A stretch of 64,000 bases of DNA, taken from NCBI GenBank assembly GCA_019722365.1, contig JADFUC010002313.1, positions 1,116,001 through 1,180,000 on the forward strand, given 5' to 3'. The DNA comes from Lithospermum erythrorhizon. Its lineage: Eukaryota; Streptophyta; Magnoliopsida; Boraginales; Boraginaceae. The translations under genes and the position numbers were made by a program. This document shows, one piece after another, positions 23,226 to 36,101 of this stretch (its first letter is position 1; each line of letters begins with the position of its first letter). The notes beneath the pieces are model-generated. The model had not been told where the DNA came from. It made no database searches and saw only the letters and a list, made by a program, of their open reading frames with translations.

Positions 23226-26200
23226 GAAGAATCGATTTGCATGGCATACAAGAGAAGTGTTCTCAAAAGTGTTACGTAAGTGGATTGCATGCATGAATTT
23301 TGCTTGATGAAATGGTGTGGCAAACCTGATTGGAGGACAAGTGTTTTGAGATATTGTTTTCAATTTTGGTCAGTGAATTTGGGATAAGGTTAGTCATATA
23401 CTGAATATTTATTATGGCATGCATCATGCATAGACACAAATCACAGAATTACACAAATGTATATGGCAGCTTCAATCCGGTATCAAAAGTCAAAACAAAG
23501 ATTGGGGAAAAGGCAAACGTGTGGTCACCTTAAAGATTGATACAAGGAAGCTACGAGGCATGCAGTCGCGTACTATAAATTTCCAAAAAAATAAAAATTC
23601 AAATATTTATTTTTCAAAATTTTCTTTCAATTTTCCTTCAATTGTTGCCAATAATCATAATGATGCCAATGACCGATTTAAAGAAAAAACTATATATACT
23701 TACACATCTGTAAGTAAAGTTCCTGAAGCAGTTAGCAAGTAGTTCATCTTTTTATTTTAGTAATCAATTGTTTAGATCAAACGTATACTTAATTAGAAGG
23801 GCACAACTTCTCAACCAATAGCAATGAAACAATCCAATAATGTTAAAGAAATGTAAAGAGTCAAATACAGAAGTTGGTTTAGCTTTGAGAAAGTAAACGG
23901 TCAATTTTGTAATAATGAAGGGAAACAGTAGTATTTAATATAGTTAGAATGATATTCAACTGTTGTAGGTTATTCTACCTAACAAAAAGATATAATGTGA
24001 TTGGGAGGAAGCTAGGTTGGAAAAATGTGAGAAGAAAAAAGAATATTGATGTGAATAATTATAAATTAGCACAACAAAATTTACTTATAAATAGTGTATA
24101 ATAAGTAAATATTTATTTATTAGAATGTAATAATGATCCATAAATATGAGTACGTACATATACACATACAAAGTCGGAAGTTTCTTGACCTTGGACCCCG
24201 ACAATATATAATCCTTGATTCAAAACTTTATATTACCAAAAAAACTACACTAAAAGAAAATCAGACAGATTTCATTTATAGGAATATATAACGAAGCAGT
24301 CATCACGAGTTGTAATTAACCAAATTCATACAGAGAACTTGACAATAACATGGGTAATGTATAAAGAATTGAAGAGCAGGCAAAGCATGAGAGAAAAGCC
24401 TGTCAGATTAGCCAAGGAGACTGCCTGGTGACCAAAATCAGCTATAACATCATACATTTAACAGAATATGAAGGTTACGTAATATTTTAGCTTCTGCATG
24501 GAGCAGGCAAGTCATCCTTGGCTATCAAACATGACTTTTATCATCATGAAATGCCTCTCTTCATTTCAAAGAGAACCATTATAATACTTCATATGGTTCA
24601 TATAAATAATCCTACTCCTATTTGATGCAGAAACATGACCATTCCTAGCCCTCTATTTATAGCCAACTTACTATTTGAAGATATCGAATAAAAATATGAG
24701 ATGTTGCTGTCGTACTTTCTGAAATATAGATTCGTGGTCAATTAACTATGGGACTCAATCTGCCTTCTGGCTTAGCTATAGCCATACTGCCCATACAGGA
24801 ATATGTTCTCCACAATTCCACTGCTTTGGTTGCAGCCACAGAAGACAGAATCTCAACCAGAATATGATTTTTTTTTAGAAATTAAGTCAACTACACAGCT
24901 TGTGGTAGTAATAGTCGCACCTCTAAATTTTTGTAAAATAAACTTTTACTATTGACTTTTTCAAAAATTTGTTCGTAGCCTACGTTTTTATATATTAGTT
25001 CTTTGGTCATATTTAAATAAAAATTATGATTTTGCCCTACCTAGTACTTTATTTGACATTGTAACTATTTACCATATAACTATACCGACCTACAGGCTAC
25101 ATGTGGTCTCAAAGGGTGGTGCCTCAATTGTATGTAGTTTGTCCTTTATTATGACATTGCAACTTATTATTGTCTATTTGGTTTCTAATTTTGCCATATT
25201 TATTGTTGTATAGTTTATTTTCAAATTAATGAAAACATACATTACACTCGTACAATACCTATATGTTGGGCAAAATATAAAGTATACTTTTAATTAATTA
25301 ATTCCTGAATGGATTTAAGAGTTGTAAGTAGCGAATGATAATTTAGGATCGAGAGTGCGTAAATGATTGTGGATAAAAAGTAAATGTGGGATCTTTAACG
25401 TAGTGACCCTATAACGATGTTCACAGTAATCATGACGGTAACCATTATAATGGGGAAGAAACAAATTCTGAATTGAACAACACTGTACCGGATGTGTAGA
25501 TTATGCAGAATGAATTGTTTATAGGCCCAGAACTATTTTATAATCCCTAAACCGTAAGTATGATTTTACATATCGGATGTTTAAGTTCGTTGATTCGAAT
25601 GGGTGGAAATATATTTATCTTAAAAGATGCATCTTAAGCCGTACTAAAATCAGTCCCGACCTTCTCTCGGCGTTATACGGGCTGATGCTTGATTTTTAGT
25701 GCGGGCTTGGGTTGGGTTCAATTCAGCCGAGTCGTCTTCACTGCGGGATCAATTTAAAGCTTTGAGCGTATTCAACCCGAGGCATGAAAAATCAACAAAA
25801 ACTGGAGCGCGAATCTGCAAGAAGCTCATCAATAATAGCAAATACGAAGTACTTTCAATAGCATGTGGTTTGGCAAGTCGGAATTTTTTTTATGCCGCAT
25901 GCCACAGGGTTGACTTCCAATAATAAAGTGAGCATAAAATCCATTGCAGATATTCTGGTCTTTTTTTAAAAGTTCAAATGATATATGCTATATAGCCTAT
26001 AGCTATATATCCTTCAACGAATTATTGTGTTAGATTTCGCAACAGGTGGTTCGGATCGGAACGAACCATTGCTAGATGGTAACGTTATTAACATAATTAT
26101 TCGGTCAATTTCTTTATTGCGAACTTATTAAAATTTATGCCTTTGAATACACATTTTAAGTACAAACATATTTTTCTTCTTATCTCGAAGTATAAAAATT

Positions 26201-26639
26201 TATCGCGTTTGTCTTTTAAGCGATCGAGTTATGAGAATTTTAAGATGCGGGTCAGGGATAAACTTTTATTTGAATCAAAATTATCGAGTTAATAGTAAAA
26301 TATGTTGAAAATCTTATATGTTGATATATATATATATTTTTTTCAAACAAATATATAACGCATTAAAAAGTTATTTGAGTTGAAGTATAAAAAAGTCAAG
26401 CTCATTAAAATTAAAAATTGATAATCTTTTTTTAAGGGCGGGAGGAGTAATTAAAATTATAAGGTACTAAATTAAAGTTAAAATTATTTGTAATTAAAAC
26501 AATAAAATTTATTAAATACATACATATCCTACATACAAATATCCAGTAATAGTATTAAAAGTTGGATCGCGTGCAGCACACCCCAAATGGTCATGGGATC
26601 TGGGATCAGTGAGTGGACCATTTATTTTATTTGTTTTTC
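23226..26639. other. Large intergenic region
   Basis: No gene is recognised over about 3.4 kb. The frame at 25699-25923 lies in a less AT-rich patch (25650-25920) but has no family resemblance. A sequence ending in GGGCGGGAGGAGTAATT near 26450 looks like the end of a degraded MITE. The rest is AT-rich with no clear structure. Confidence 0.45.
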
Positions 26640-27488
26640 CTTTTTTTTAGCGGTTTCAATTATGTCAGCTGATGAAGTCCGATAAATTAATCTTTCGATT
26701 ATTTAATAAAAGGCTACCACAAGATAATATTTTTTTTGTCAGTCCCATTCGGGGATAGGGTCTTTAAATTAATAACTTCGTGCTTTTTCGTTCTTTTCAT
26801 TGGTTAATAATACGGTCGTATCTGCATTGTTTGTTTTATTCGCTTTTACGTGAATATTTTTTCCTTTTTTTAGCTTGTTTTTCAATTATCACTAGTAGAA
26901 AGCTCGATAAATTAATTCTCGATTATTTAATAGGTGTTAAAATTAATAATTTGTGCTCTTTAGTTATTTCATTCTTTGTGTCTTGCCCATCATTTGACGG
27001 GCACTTATGGTCGTGGGATCGGCGTGATTTTTTTCCTCTTTTTTTTTTTTCAATTATCATTTTTTTAATTATCCACTATAGATTTGGCCCGTCCCGACTC
27101 GGAAATATGGTGCTAAATTAATAATTCATTCTTTTTCATTATTCGTCGCCGTTCCATATGTGACTATGTTTTTTCCTCATTCTGGTAAAAACTACGACCA
27201 ATTAATACTCGGGCATTGAATTAAACTTAAATGTCATTATATTGTACAAAGGATTAGTTCGACCTGACCGACTCGGGATGGTGCTAAATTGAATAATTCG
27301 TGCTTTTTGTTCCTTTTATATGATTGTGAAACACACAATTGTCATGGGATTTGATGGCGCGTGAACAATTTTTTTAATGGTTCTTTTCCAATTATCAACT
27401 ATAGTAGAAATTCGATAAATTAATACTCGATTATTTAATAATAAACTCTGAATAATATTTTTGGCTCGTCGACTTCGAGTTAGTTAAA
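26640..27488. repeat. AT-rich repeat array (block B, left part)
   Basis: This is the same family as the array at 0.9-2.35 kb. Copies of the CTCGATAAATTAAT core and of the CCCGACTCGG / GCTAAATTAATAATTC segment recur near 26680, 26900, 27090, 27190, 27270 and 27400. A GGTCATGGGATC-like motif at 26590, 27005 and 27343 parallels the GGTCATATGCGG motif of block A. Copies here are more diverged. Confidence 0.7.
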
Positions 27489-29594
27489 TGTTAGCCTATA
27501 TGACTTCCACTTAGAGGGTGAATAAAGGTTTAGAGAGGTCTTTGACTGTTTTTCGACTTTTAAGAAAGTTAATACAAATTTCCGCAGGGAAATACTATTT
27601 TAACAATTTGTAAACAAATCTTGAGGAATAGCCTAAAATAATGTGCGTCCCTTTTAAGCAATGTTTGATTTGATATATGAAATACAATGCAAATACAAAT
27701 CAAACAAAATAATATAATTGTGATGCGGGAAATAAACAATTAAGTACAATTGATCAATCTATTATGGAGATATAGAAATACAAATTTAATTAATCTTTCG
27801 TTTTAAATAATTATATGCAAGCTTTTATAATTAAGATTACATTCAAGTATATGATAAAATTCACAACAGTTCTAGCATATAAATAATATAAACAATAAAG
27901 TAAGAGTAGGGAAAAAAGATACAAACTTCGACAACGTGTTTCACGAGGGTTCAGCTAATGCGTCCACGACCCAGGCTTCCTTGTAGGCTTTAACAGAAAT
28001 CACTAGTCGGTACTTCTTTAAAAGTTGGTGAAGTTCAAAACAACGTACAACTCTTAAGTCCTCGTTAAAAACCCAAGCCACTTAACTTTAGGATTTCAAC
28101 TCTTAGTCTACCACTAAGAACCCAAAGGAATCTCCTAGGATTTTATTGATAGTCGGAGATGCTACTCAGATTACACCGAACTGCTTTTATGTCACTGTGC
28201 TAGCGGTAGCCTCAGCCCCTTCTGACAATCTTCGATTCCCCAGCTTAAGTAAGCCTCGCATGATACCTCGGATACTAAGCGCCACAGTATGAAGATTAAA
28301 TCACAGCAATGGGATATTTCTTTATAGAAATAGAGATGGTAGTTTTATCCCAATCTAAAATGTTCCTCAATGAGCTACAATTGGATTACAAATGTCTAGC
28401 ACAACTTACAACTCCTTAATGAGTAGATAATAAATTGAAGCTTGTATGAACTCCTTGTTAAGTAGATGTGATATTGAAGTTTGTTTGAATCTCCTTTGAA
28501 TATGAATGTTTAGTATGTTGGAGATGATGAATTTTCCTCTTGAGCAATTTATCAAACACTTTGTGTGCTCATGCTTTAACTGTCTCTTTGAAAATATGAA
28601 TCAAAATACAGCTAAAACTCTTTTCAATCTAATTGAAGCGCAATCTATAGGAAGTTTTAATGTTTCAAAATGAGATTTTGTCCTAAGATTGTTGACAAAA
28701 ATATTGTTCAAAAGGCTTTGGAATCAAAAGTTGAATAAGGTTTAAATAGGTGTTAAAATGGGGTTCAAACGGTAAAAGCGGCTAATTTGTTCTTGCGTCG
28801 AGGCGCCGTGAGACCTTGAGGTCTCGAGCAGTCACTAGGTCACGGGTCATTTGGTGCACGAGACCCCATCGAGACCTCGTGAGGACCTATCGAGACCCCG
28901 TCGAGGACCTCGGCCGAGACCCCGTGAGACCCCGTCGTGACCTCCCGGCGAGGCATATGGTCACGATGAACCAATTTAAAAAATAGTTTCCCGCTTCGTT
29001 ATAACTCCAATTTTGGCCGATTAATGCGTTAAGAAACTCTTTTTAAACCCTTTTAGAATATGAGATCAAACTTGGAAATTTCTTATTTTGACAAATATCA
29101 TTTTAAGATATAAATATTTTGTCAAAACATACTCTCATTTAAAGGTTCAATCAAATCAAAAAGCGAAAGTAAAGGATTCAATCCATGACTTTTACCTAAG
29201 TTCGACGATTTAGTACAAAATGCTCTTAGATCTTGATTAACATTATCCTTCTTCATTACTTATTGGTCCTATCATGATCGGTGAATGATCGACTCTTCGT
29301 CTTCAACGACATTCTTTCCGTTAAGCTTTTTCAAGTCCTCAATGACTAGTGTGTGGTTGATCCTAATCATCATCGCTGGCGATCTTTTAAACTCGTTCAA
29401 TGTGAAACATCTTCCAGGCTAAGTGACTTTTTATTCAACCTTCAAAGCCTTGATTTTGTGCTTGCTTGATGACAACCAATTCGTCCGACAAAAGCAGCGC
29501 TTTATAACGTCGCATAAAATAAATCCTTAAGCACACATGTTATATAGTACGTGATGTTCAAGTCATCGTTAAAGCAAAGATTATGGACTAAACA
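27489..29594. mobile_element. LTR-like element inserted in repeat block B
   Basis: The segment starts TGTTAGCCTATATGACTTCC and then AGAGGGTGAATAAAGG. Its reverse complement resembles the 3' end of the element at 60.8 kb (CCTTATTCGCCCCCCC, then TAGGCTAACA), so the two appear to be LTR-type ends in opposite orientation. TG...CA borders and a GGGTGAATA tract are typical of plant Copia-type LTRs. The right border (CTAAACA at 29594) is inferred from where repeat-block sequence (GCTAAATTAATAATTC) resumes. No matching target duplication and no gag or pol frame were found, so it would be a solo LTR or a fragment. Length is about 2.1 kb. Confidence 0.45.
28796..28965. repeat. GC-rich GAGACC-rich patch
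   Basis: This is a strikingly GC-rich run in an AT-rich genome, built of repeated GAGACC, CGAGACCCC and GAGGACCT motifs. A similar patch occurs at 59928-60115. It lies inside the LTR-like element and seems to be part of it. Confidence 0.7.
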
Positions 29595-29840
29595 GTCCCA
29601 CGCTAAATTAATAATTCATCTTCTTTTTCGTTCTCTTCGTTATTTTTACTTGTATTTGTGCGTATCTTTGTGTGCTTTTTTAGTTCCTTTTCAAGTGATT
29701 TTTTTATTTCTTTTTTTAACCGCGTTTTTATCTCGATTACTCGATTCTGATTAAAGCTTCGATAAAGTATCTTCAGATTATTTAATAAAGCTACAGATAA
29801 TAATTTTAAGTGGCGTTGAGTTAAAATTAGCCATGTAAAT
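29595..29840. repeat. AT-rich repeat array (block B, right part)
   Basis: GTCCCACGCTAAATTAATAA, a T-rich tract and a core CTTCGATAAAGTATC followed by GATTATTTAATAAAGC continue the repeat family seen left of the LTR-like element. This suggests that one array was split by insertion. Confidence 0.55.
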
Positions 29841-31712
29841 TTATATTTCTGAAGTTGGATTCGGCCATTATTGAATAAAGCATTTAAATGAAGCCCATTA
29901 AATATAATATCGTCTCGTGAAAAGCATAAATTACGGAGTACTATTCTTTTTCGATCTTTCTCAACTACCAATAGTGCGTGTCATCACCATACATCAGTAC
30001 ATTTTTGTGAGTATTAGTAAGTTATCAAGTACGTGTAAAAAGATATTGGACTCCAATTTATGTCGATCATAAAGCTTCTAGAAAAACTCCTAGAAGAAAC
30101 ATGTCACTCAAGCAATCTAAATTATTAAGAATACATGGATTTCATTTTAAAATCGATTAGTTATAATGGAAGTAATTTAGACTTTGGTATAACGACTTAT
30201 ATTTAATGTTGAACATGTCATCATTCGATTCTCTCCTACACATGAAATCTAACATTTTGATGGTCAAGTGAACAAAATTGATATAATGACTCATGATATC
30301 ATGTTAAAAATTTATATAGATTTATTTTTAAATTGATTGATTATTGTAAATTTAGGATCATATAAACCAAATTGTATGTATGGACTAAAGTACTTCACAG
30401 GAGCTCAGTGAAGTAAGGTTGATTTTTATGCCCATGGTCCCCGATAGTTTGTCTGAGTTGATTTTCGAACTTGCAATGAAAATCAAGAAATCAAAGGCAT
30501 ATTAATGGCTTCTTTATTTGGATATAATATCATTAAGAAAATGATACTCATTGTGCTTTACCTAACCTTACGTTAGGCGACCAATAAAGCAATAAATTTA
30601 TTCGTCCACAAATTCATCAAACCTGTTATGGCCTAAACTAAACTCCTGCAATTTCAGTACGTAATCAACCACATAACACAGAACATGCAGCCTTTCGGAA
30701 ACCATAAATGGAAATATGGAATAGTTTTTCTTTTAAAAGATAATATACATGATCTAAATAAAATATATTCCCTCCATTATAATTTAACTCGAATTTTTTT
30801 TCTATTCAACAAATACTAAAATATCCTTATTTAGTAACAAACCATTACATCTAAAAGAAATGAAAATCAGCTGATCAAACGGTTATAATTAATTTAGTAA
30901 CTATTACTAAACCAAAATTATTGTCAAATAAAACAATCTAACTCCCTTTAAAACGAAAATTTATCTATAAATAACTTCAAGAGTTTTAATCAAACTTTAT
31001 GTATAAAAGGTAGATTCATATTTTGCATCGAACCATATTCATGAATTAATGTTCAAAACAATAACCTTTTGAGTTTTGAAGTTTCCCCCTCATAATTAAC
31101 TTTAATATATATGCCTTTATCTACTATATTATCCCTTTTTTACCTGTTCAATTTAGATTAATAAACAAAAAGTGGAGGAGTACGTTTCAGAGGTAAAGCC
31201 ACGTACTCGAATAATGATCGTAGTTTAATATCCGCCATAAGCGTGATGCATTTGTTGTATACTTCTATCCCTAAAAAGATATATTAACAAATTAACTTTG
31301 ATGCCATCACGAGACAAATGGCTACATAAACGTCCTAACAATATCTCATTATTAAATACTCTTGAGGCTCTTATCACAACTTTGGATAGTCTTAACACCC
31401 GACGTTACACTAGTTAAAGAACAAATAATTAAGTAGAAAATTAATGCAAACGTCACTAGAACTATATAGTAACAAACTAACAATATCACTCCATTTGGAC
31501 AAACATTCTGAGATACATGATGTGTTTGCTTACATATGTAACAATACTTGTTGAACAACCATTTTATGTTTTGATTTATTTGTCACACATACATCAACTA
31601 TTACATTTTCAATCCACATCGCCATGATAATACATTATAATATTTCTAATCATTGCATGTACCAAGTATTTATTTCAATTATTTTGTTAAATAGAACCCG
31701 ATTTAACTCATT
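29841..31712. other. Intergenic, downstream of the bZIP gene
   Basis: AT-rich, with no gene or RNA recognised. A TTCCCTCCATTATAATTTAA sequence near 30769 looks like a lone MITE end. The last part holds the bZIP 3' UTR. Confidence 0.45.
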
Positions 31713-32198
31713 TTAGTACATGAATGCATTGGCTGAAGCCATAATCCCCTGATTATTAACCAAATTCCACTGGTCGAGGAAATCATCAACGCAATAATCC
31801 ACGATTTGACTATAATTAGATGCATCAGCACTCATAATACCATCACCATCACCTCCAAAATTCATGCAATTCATGACAATTTCATCAAGGGAGTGAAGCC
31901 TGTGAGTTAATTCAGACATTTGAGCTCTCAGGACACAATTTTCAGCCTCAACATTCTCGAATAATTGAATGACGAAGTTGATATTTGTCAGGATTTGGTT
32001 GTTATCGTTCCTGAGCTGACCCACGTGAGCCATCATTTCATCCAAGTGACTCTGCTTCCTCATCCTTGATCTTCGAGCCGATTCTCGGTTTGATATCATC
32101 CTCTTACGTTTCCTCTGCTCTTGTATATCTTGTCCGGATGAATCAGGGGAATTTTGATGCTTAAAAGTTGATCCAGAAGACGCTGGTGAATTATCCAT
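31713..32198 (-). CDS. bZIP transcription factor, S1 group (bZIP11/bZIP44-like)
   Basis: This intronless 161-residue protein is a typical small S1-class plant bZIP, which acts in the nucleus, usually as a heterodimer with C-group bZIPs, and controls sugar and amino-acid metabolism. The basic region is about residues 29-49 and contains the DNA-contact motif NRESARRSR (Asn37, Arg45), followed by a leucine-type zipper beginning near residue 52. The N-terminus is Ser-rich; the C-terminus has the acidic VDDFLDQW segment common in this group. The lack of introns and the sucrose-control uORF in the leader fix the subgroup: it should belong to the bZIP1/2/11/44/53 set, closest to bZIP2/11/44. Translation should fall when sucrose is high (see the uORF). 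Confidence 0.95.
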   Translation of the reverse strand: MDNSPASSGSTFKHQNSPDSSGQDIQEQRKRKRMISNRESARRSRMRKQSHLDEMMAHVGQLRNDNNQILTNINFVIQLFENVEAENCVLRAQMSELTHRLHSLDEIVMNCMNFGGDGDGIMSADASNYSQIVDYCVDDFLDQWNLVNNQGIMASANAFMY

Positions 32199-32339
32199 TA
32201 CTTATATATAATAATATATGATTAATATAATTAAACTTAGTGTTTTCGTGCAATTAAGTTGGGATTTTAGATAAATAGTCAAATTTATTTTATTTGATAT
32301 ACAACCGAATTGATTGGACAATGGACAGGTTTAATATAT

Positions 32340-32468
32340 TCATGAGAAAACGTAGAACCAGTAGAGGAAGACGACGGAGAAAGAGTGGACAAGGTGGCTG
32401 CCGCGGCGGAGAGTGGTGGAGCTTATGGTAAATCCAGAAAGGAGGATTTCACTAAGTATGGGAGACAT
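32340..32468 (-). CDS. Sucrose-control upstream ORF (SC-uORF) of the bZIP gene
   Basis: The frame starts at ATG 32468 and encodes 42 residues, MSPILSEILLSGFTISSTTL through a conserved C-terminus SFSVVFLYWFYVFS, then TGA. This length and C-terminal peptide are those of the conserved SC-uORF of S1 bZIP leaders. In Arabidopsis bZIP11 the nascent peptide stalls ribosomes when sucrose is high and so blocks translation of the main frame. It ends 141 bases before the bZIP ATG. An in-frame extension upstream exists but is unlikely to be used; the conserved peptide begins at this Met. Confidence 0.95.
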   Translation of the reverse strand: MSPILSEILLSGFTISSTTLRRGSHLVHSFSVVFLYWFYVFS

Positions 32469-32676
32469 GGATATCAAGAAACAAGAAAGATGGTGAAATA
32501 ATATATTTGAAACATTAATAATTATGTTGAATTGATCTTTACTATATGAAGTTTGATAGAGAATTGGAAAAAATAAAAGGAAGTGACAAAACAAAAGAAG
32601 AAAATTAGGACAATGTGAATGGAATGATTAAATGAACTGAAAGAAGGGGAGGTTTATGGTGGTTTTGGAGGTGGAA

Positions 32677-32684
32677 TATATAGG
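32677..32684 (-). promoter_or_regulatory. TATA box of the bZIP gene
   Basis: CCTATATATTCC on the minus strand lies about 210 bp upstream of the SC-uORF start. It implies a long leader, as is usual for S1 bZIP mRNAs. Confidence 0.6.
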
Positions 32685-32689
32685 CCTGG

Positions 32690-35600
32690 TACACCACTTC
32701 TTAGTGAAATAAAATTTGTAAAAAAAATAGTAAAATATAAATGAGTGCTTTCAATAGATAAAAAATAGTAATATCACAAGAAAAAAAGATAAAGAATACT
32801 AAAGCACCATTCACATTAGCTGTCATGTTCTTTTTTAATAATGGCTGTAATATACAATTACAAAAGCTAGTACAATACAAGAGTTTGCATTAGTTGGGCA
32901 GGGGCGACAATTTGTCAAGACTCAAGAGGCTTTCAAAAGATTAGTAGAGCCAAGAGTCTGATAATTAGTATGTAAATACTCCGTATTAAGTATCTTTTGT
33001 ATTTGAATGAGTTTCGAAAGAATTCCCAAAGCTACAAATTTGCTGTTTTATCCTACAATTTTATATACTTTAATAATTTCCGCCATGTTATACTTCGAGA
33101 AAAAAAATATTAATTCGGCTAGGTATAAAATATAATCAATGTTTAAGATTTTTGATTGAATGAATCAATGATGAAGTTCAATTTTAAAGCGTATGTTTCG
33201 AATTGATGTCAATAGTTAGTTCATGGAAAACTGGGGATTTTGTTTTTGGTAAGAGGCTCGAATTATTTTCTTAACTAGTGGTACCTTGTATCATATTTAC
33301 CGTACACTGATAAACAAAAATAAGTAAGGTTGGGTGATAAAAGAAGGATCCAATACAAAATCTTGAAATAGAAAAGTAAATGGCAACAACTCAAGCTTTA
33401 TATGGCGGAATCAACAACGAAAAGGAACCATAAAGCTGCATTGCATCAAGGCATAAAATTACAGTTTTCATAAAACACATGGGATATAATTTAGATCGAT
33501 GAGCTTGCAGCGAGGTGGAAAGTGAGAATTTTAGAATTTTAAGTGTGTGTTAAGGAACACCTTTGCAACATTAATAATGATTTATGGCGGGACATTCAAC
33601 ATGTCCCCATAAGTAACTATGCAATAATTTCATTCAACTTTTATGTAATTTTTGGATATCAATGTATAATAATATCATGTTATATCCAAAATAAGTTATA
33701 CAAAAAGTCTAAAATTATGAAATGGAGGAAGGAAAATCACTATACGCCATTGTACTAAACTCTAATATCTCATAATGGAAACCCAATAACTTGCTCATCA
33801 AGATATTTAGTATAAATGTACACATCTCACATCTAATTATTACTAACTTTCATCTTACCATTCCTATATATGTATCTCTACCTCTCAAGAAGCGGGATTA
33901 TGCTAGCATTTAAAGTTTTATATATATTTATATTAAAGCCTGCTCAAATACGATTTCAATCACTTAAACTTCAAAATAGAAACCTCCTCATTTTCTCTCA
34001 AAAGAAAGCTCAGCCCTACACCATCCCAATATTTACCTATCGTCGGATGACATATTTACACACCGTTGAAATTCTCTAAATCACCATCGGTAGACTTGAC
34101 ATCTTTCAACACCCGAGTATATTATATTCACAGGTCATCGGTTGTCACCGCCGGTTGAAAAGTAACATCGTCGTAACAAAGATATCCACAACTACCCGAC
34201 AGTTGATCATTTATCAGAGTCGTATTTAGTTCCCTTTACGTGCGGATGCACCTGGTCTCCTACTTGTTCTAACTTAGGCATCGGAGACCCTTCCAGGGCA
34301 CACCCCCGGTTGGGTTTTGCAGGTTGTCGTTGGGAGACGCAGACTTTTAAGTTGAAGAAAACCCTGTGAGCCCCTCTCTACAAGTGCTTGTCGACCGATG
34401 GGGATAAAAAGAATCGAGTGTTTCGGTTATGCCGAGGTGAAATATATCAAAATGTTTTTTGCCTTCAATGCGATATATATAATTTGATTTAAACTAAATT
34501 ATCATAAAGTTAATAGTTAAATATATTGAAAATACCATCTTTTAATATATATCACTAAAAAATAGATTTTTCTCTATGTTTTAGACAAATATTATGAATT
34601 TATGGTTCCCTCCTAAATTGTGAGTGTTGCAAATGATCCGTAGTCAGTCGCTAACAAAGTACTGTGAATGGTAAGAATTCATAGGTTTATACTCCAAATC
34701 CAATTGGAGGGAGAAGAGGAAGGAGGGGTGAGGGGGGATTCATCACAAATATAAAAACCTATATACTCATTTTAATTTACTTTAATTTCGTCAATTTTTT
34801 AAAATCAACTTTCGACGATAAATTATTCATTATTCTAAAAAGTTATAAATTATATTACTGGATTTGTCTTTTAAAATACTTTCATAATATTAATTTTTAA
34901 TATTTTTTAATAATATAATTAATGGTAGTGCACAAGTGCGCTAGCCAAGAAATGACAGAGAGGGATTTGTCAAAGCAGTATGATCTCTCATTGAGAAAGC
35001 GCTATCAAAGCCGCTGTCTAGCTAACGTAGTTCATGAGGAACCGACTTAAGTTATATTGAAGATCAAAAATTTATCTCGATATGTGAGAAATTTAATTAA
35101 AATAGATTGTAATAAGTATATAATTTGTTAAATTCAATGTGGGATGAATTCACCTTCAATGCAGAATATCTTGATATACACTAAAGATATGGTAAATGAA
35201 TTATCACTTCGAATGTATGTTAACTATTTGTCAGAAAAAACTCTTCCAGTTAAATGGAGATGAAGGAGTATTATCTTCATTCACTTTTTCTGGCAGGAAG
35301 AAAGGAGCTAGTATACACAAAAATCATGAACTGCATAACAACATTCCTCAAATGCAAATAATTTCTCATTGGTGACAGCCTGCCTGATGTGTGTTGCAAG
35401 AAGCTGGTTCTCTTTTTCCCATAGTCTACCTTTGTCATTTTCATATATACGATTAATATATATCTTCCTCGCGTTCCACTACAAGTTAGCAACTTAGCAT
35501 ATTCCTATTTGTAGATGCTTTGTCCCTTGGTTGAATTTGAGGGGCGATTTTTATAGTTACAAGTTAAAATCACTAGCAAGCATCTTCACTAATTGAATAA

Positions 35601-36101
35601 AAATATACATGCTTCTGTATTTATACATTAACTGTCTCTTTCTTCCGAGGTTAAAAGGATAACCATATATACAAATTTAAAGAGGAACTTCATAATATAT
35701 TTCCACGTTTAACGACTCTCATATATGAAGCGATACAAGAATCAAAGTTTTAGAGATTACGAATGTATCAACAGATAGAGATGTAAATCGCTATTTGATG
35801 ATTCTGCTAAGAATCGGGTCAACAATTTCGAGTCGAATGGTTGTCACCGGCTCATGATAGGGTACTTGGCTGGAACAGTAAACAAAGATGAGCAAAGTGA
35901 TCTGTAAGACTGTATCACCTTACACCAGTTCTATTTGCAAGACAATATGCCTCCATTTAATAATATTTGAGTCTCAAACATGCAACAGATAATTATACGG
36001 AGTATCTCTTAGGATATCCTCAATGGGCAGTGACAAATTCATGCTACTTTCTTGTTTTCTTTTTTGTATGCATTTGATACATACCAAACCTTCACTAGAA
36101 G
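32690..36101. other. Intergenic between bZIP and MAP kinase genes
   Basis: No gene is recognised in about 3.4 kb. The frames at 33543-33758, 33870-34079 and 35277-35492 have no family resemblance. A less AT-rich island at 34085-34440 is listed separately. The final part holds the MAP kinase 3' UTR. Confidence 0.45.
34085..34440. repeat. GC-richer island, possible retrotransposon remnant
   Basis: This patch is much less AT-rich than its flanks, with CATCGGAGACCCTTCCAGGG, CCCCCGGTTGGGTTTTGCAG, GGGAGACGCAGACTTTTAAG and GAAAACCCTGTGAGCC. Such wording is reminiscent of the untranslated region before gag in some plant Gypsy elements, but I cannot name a family and no coding sequence follows. Confidence 0.25.

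Noticed and set aside
29603..29971. 122-codon minus-strand frame
   Set aside because: It is low-complexity Lys/Glu/Asn coding produced by the T-rich repeat block, not a gene.
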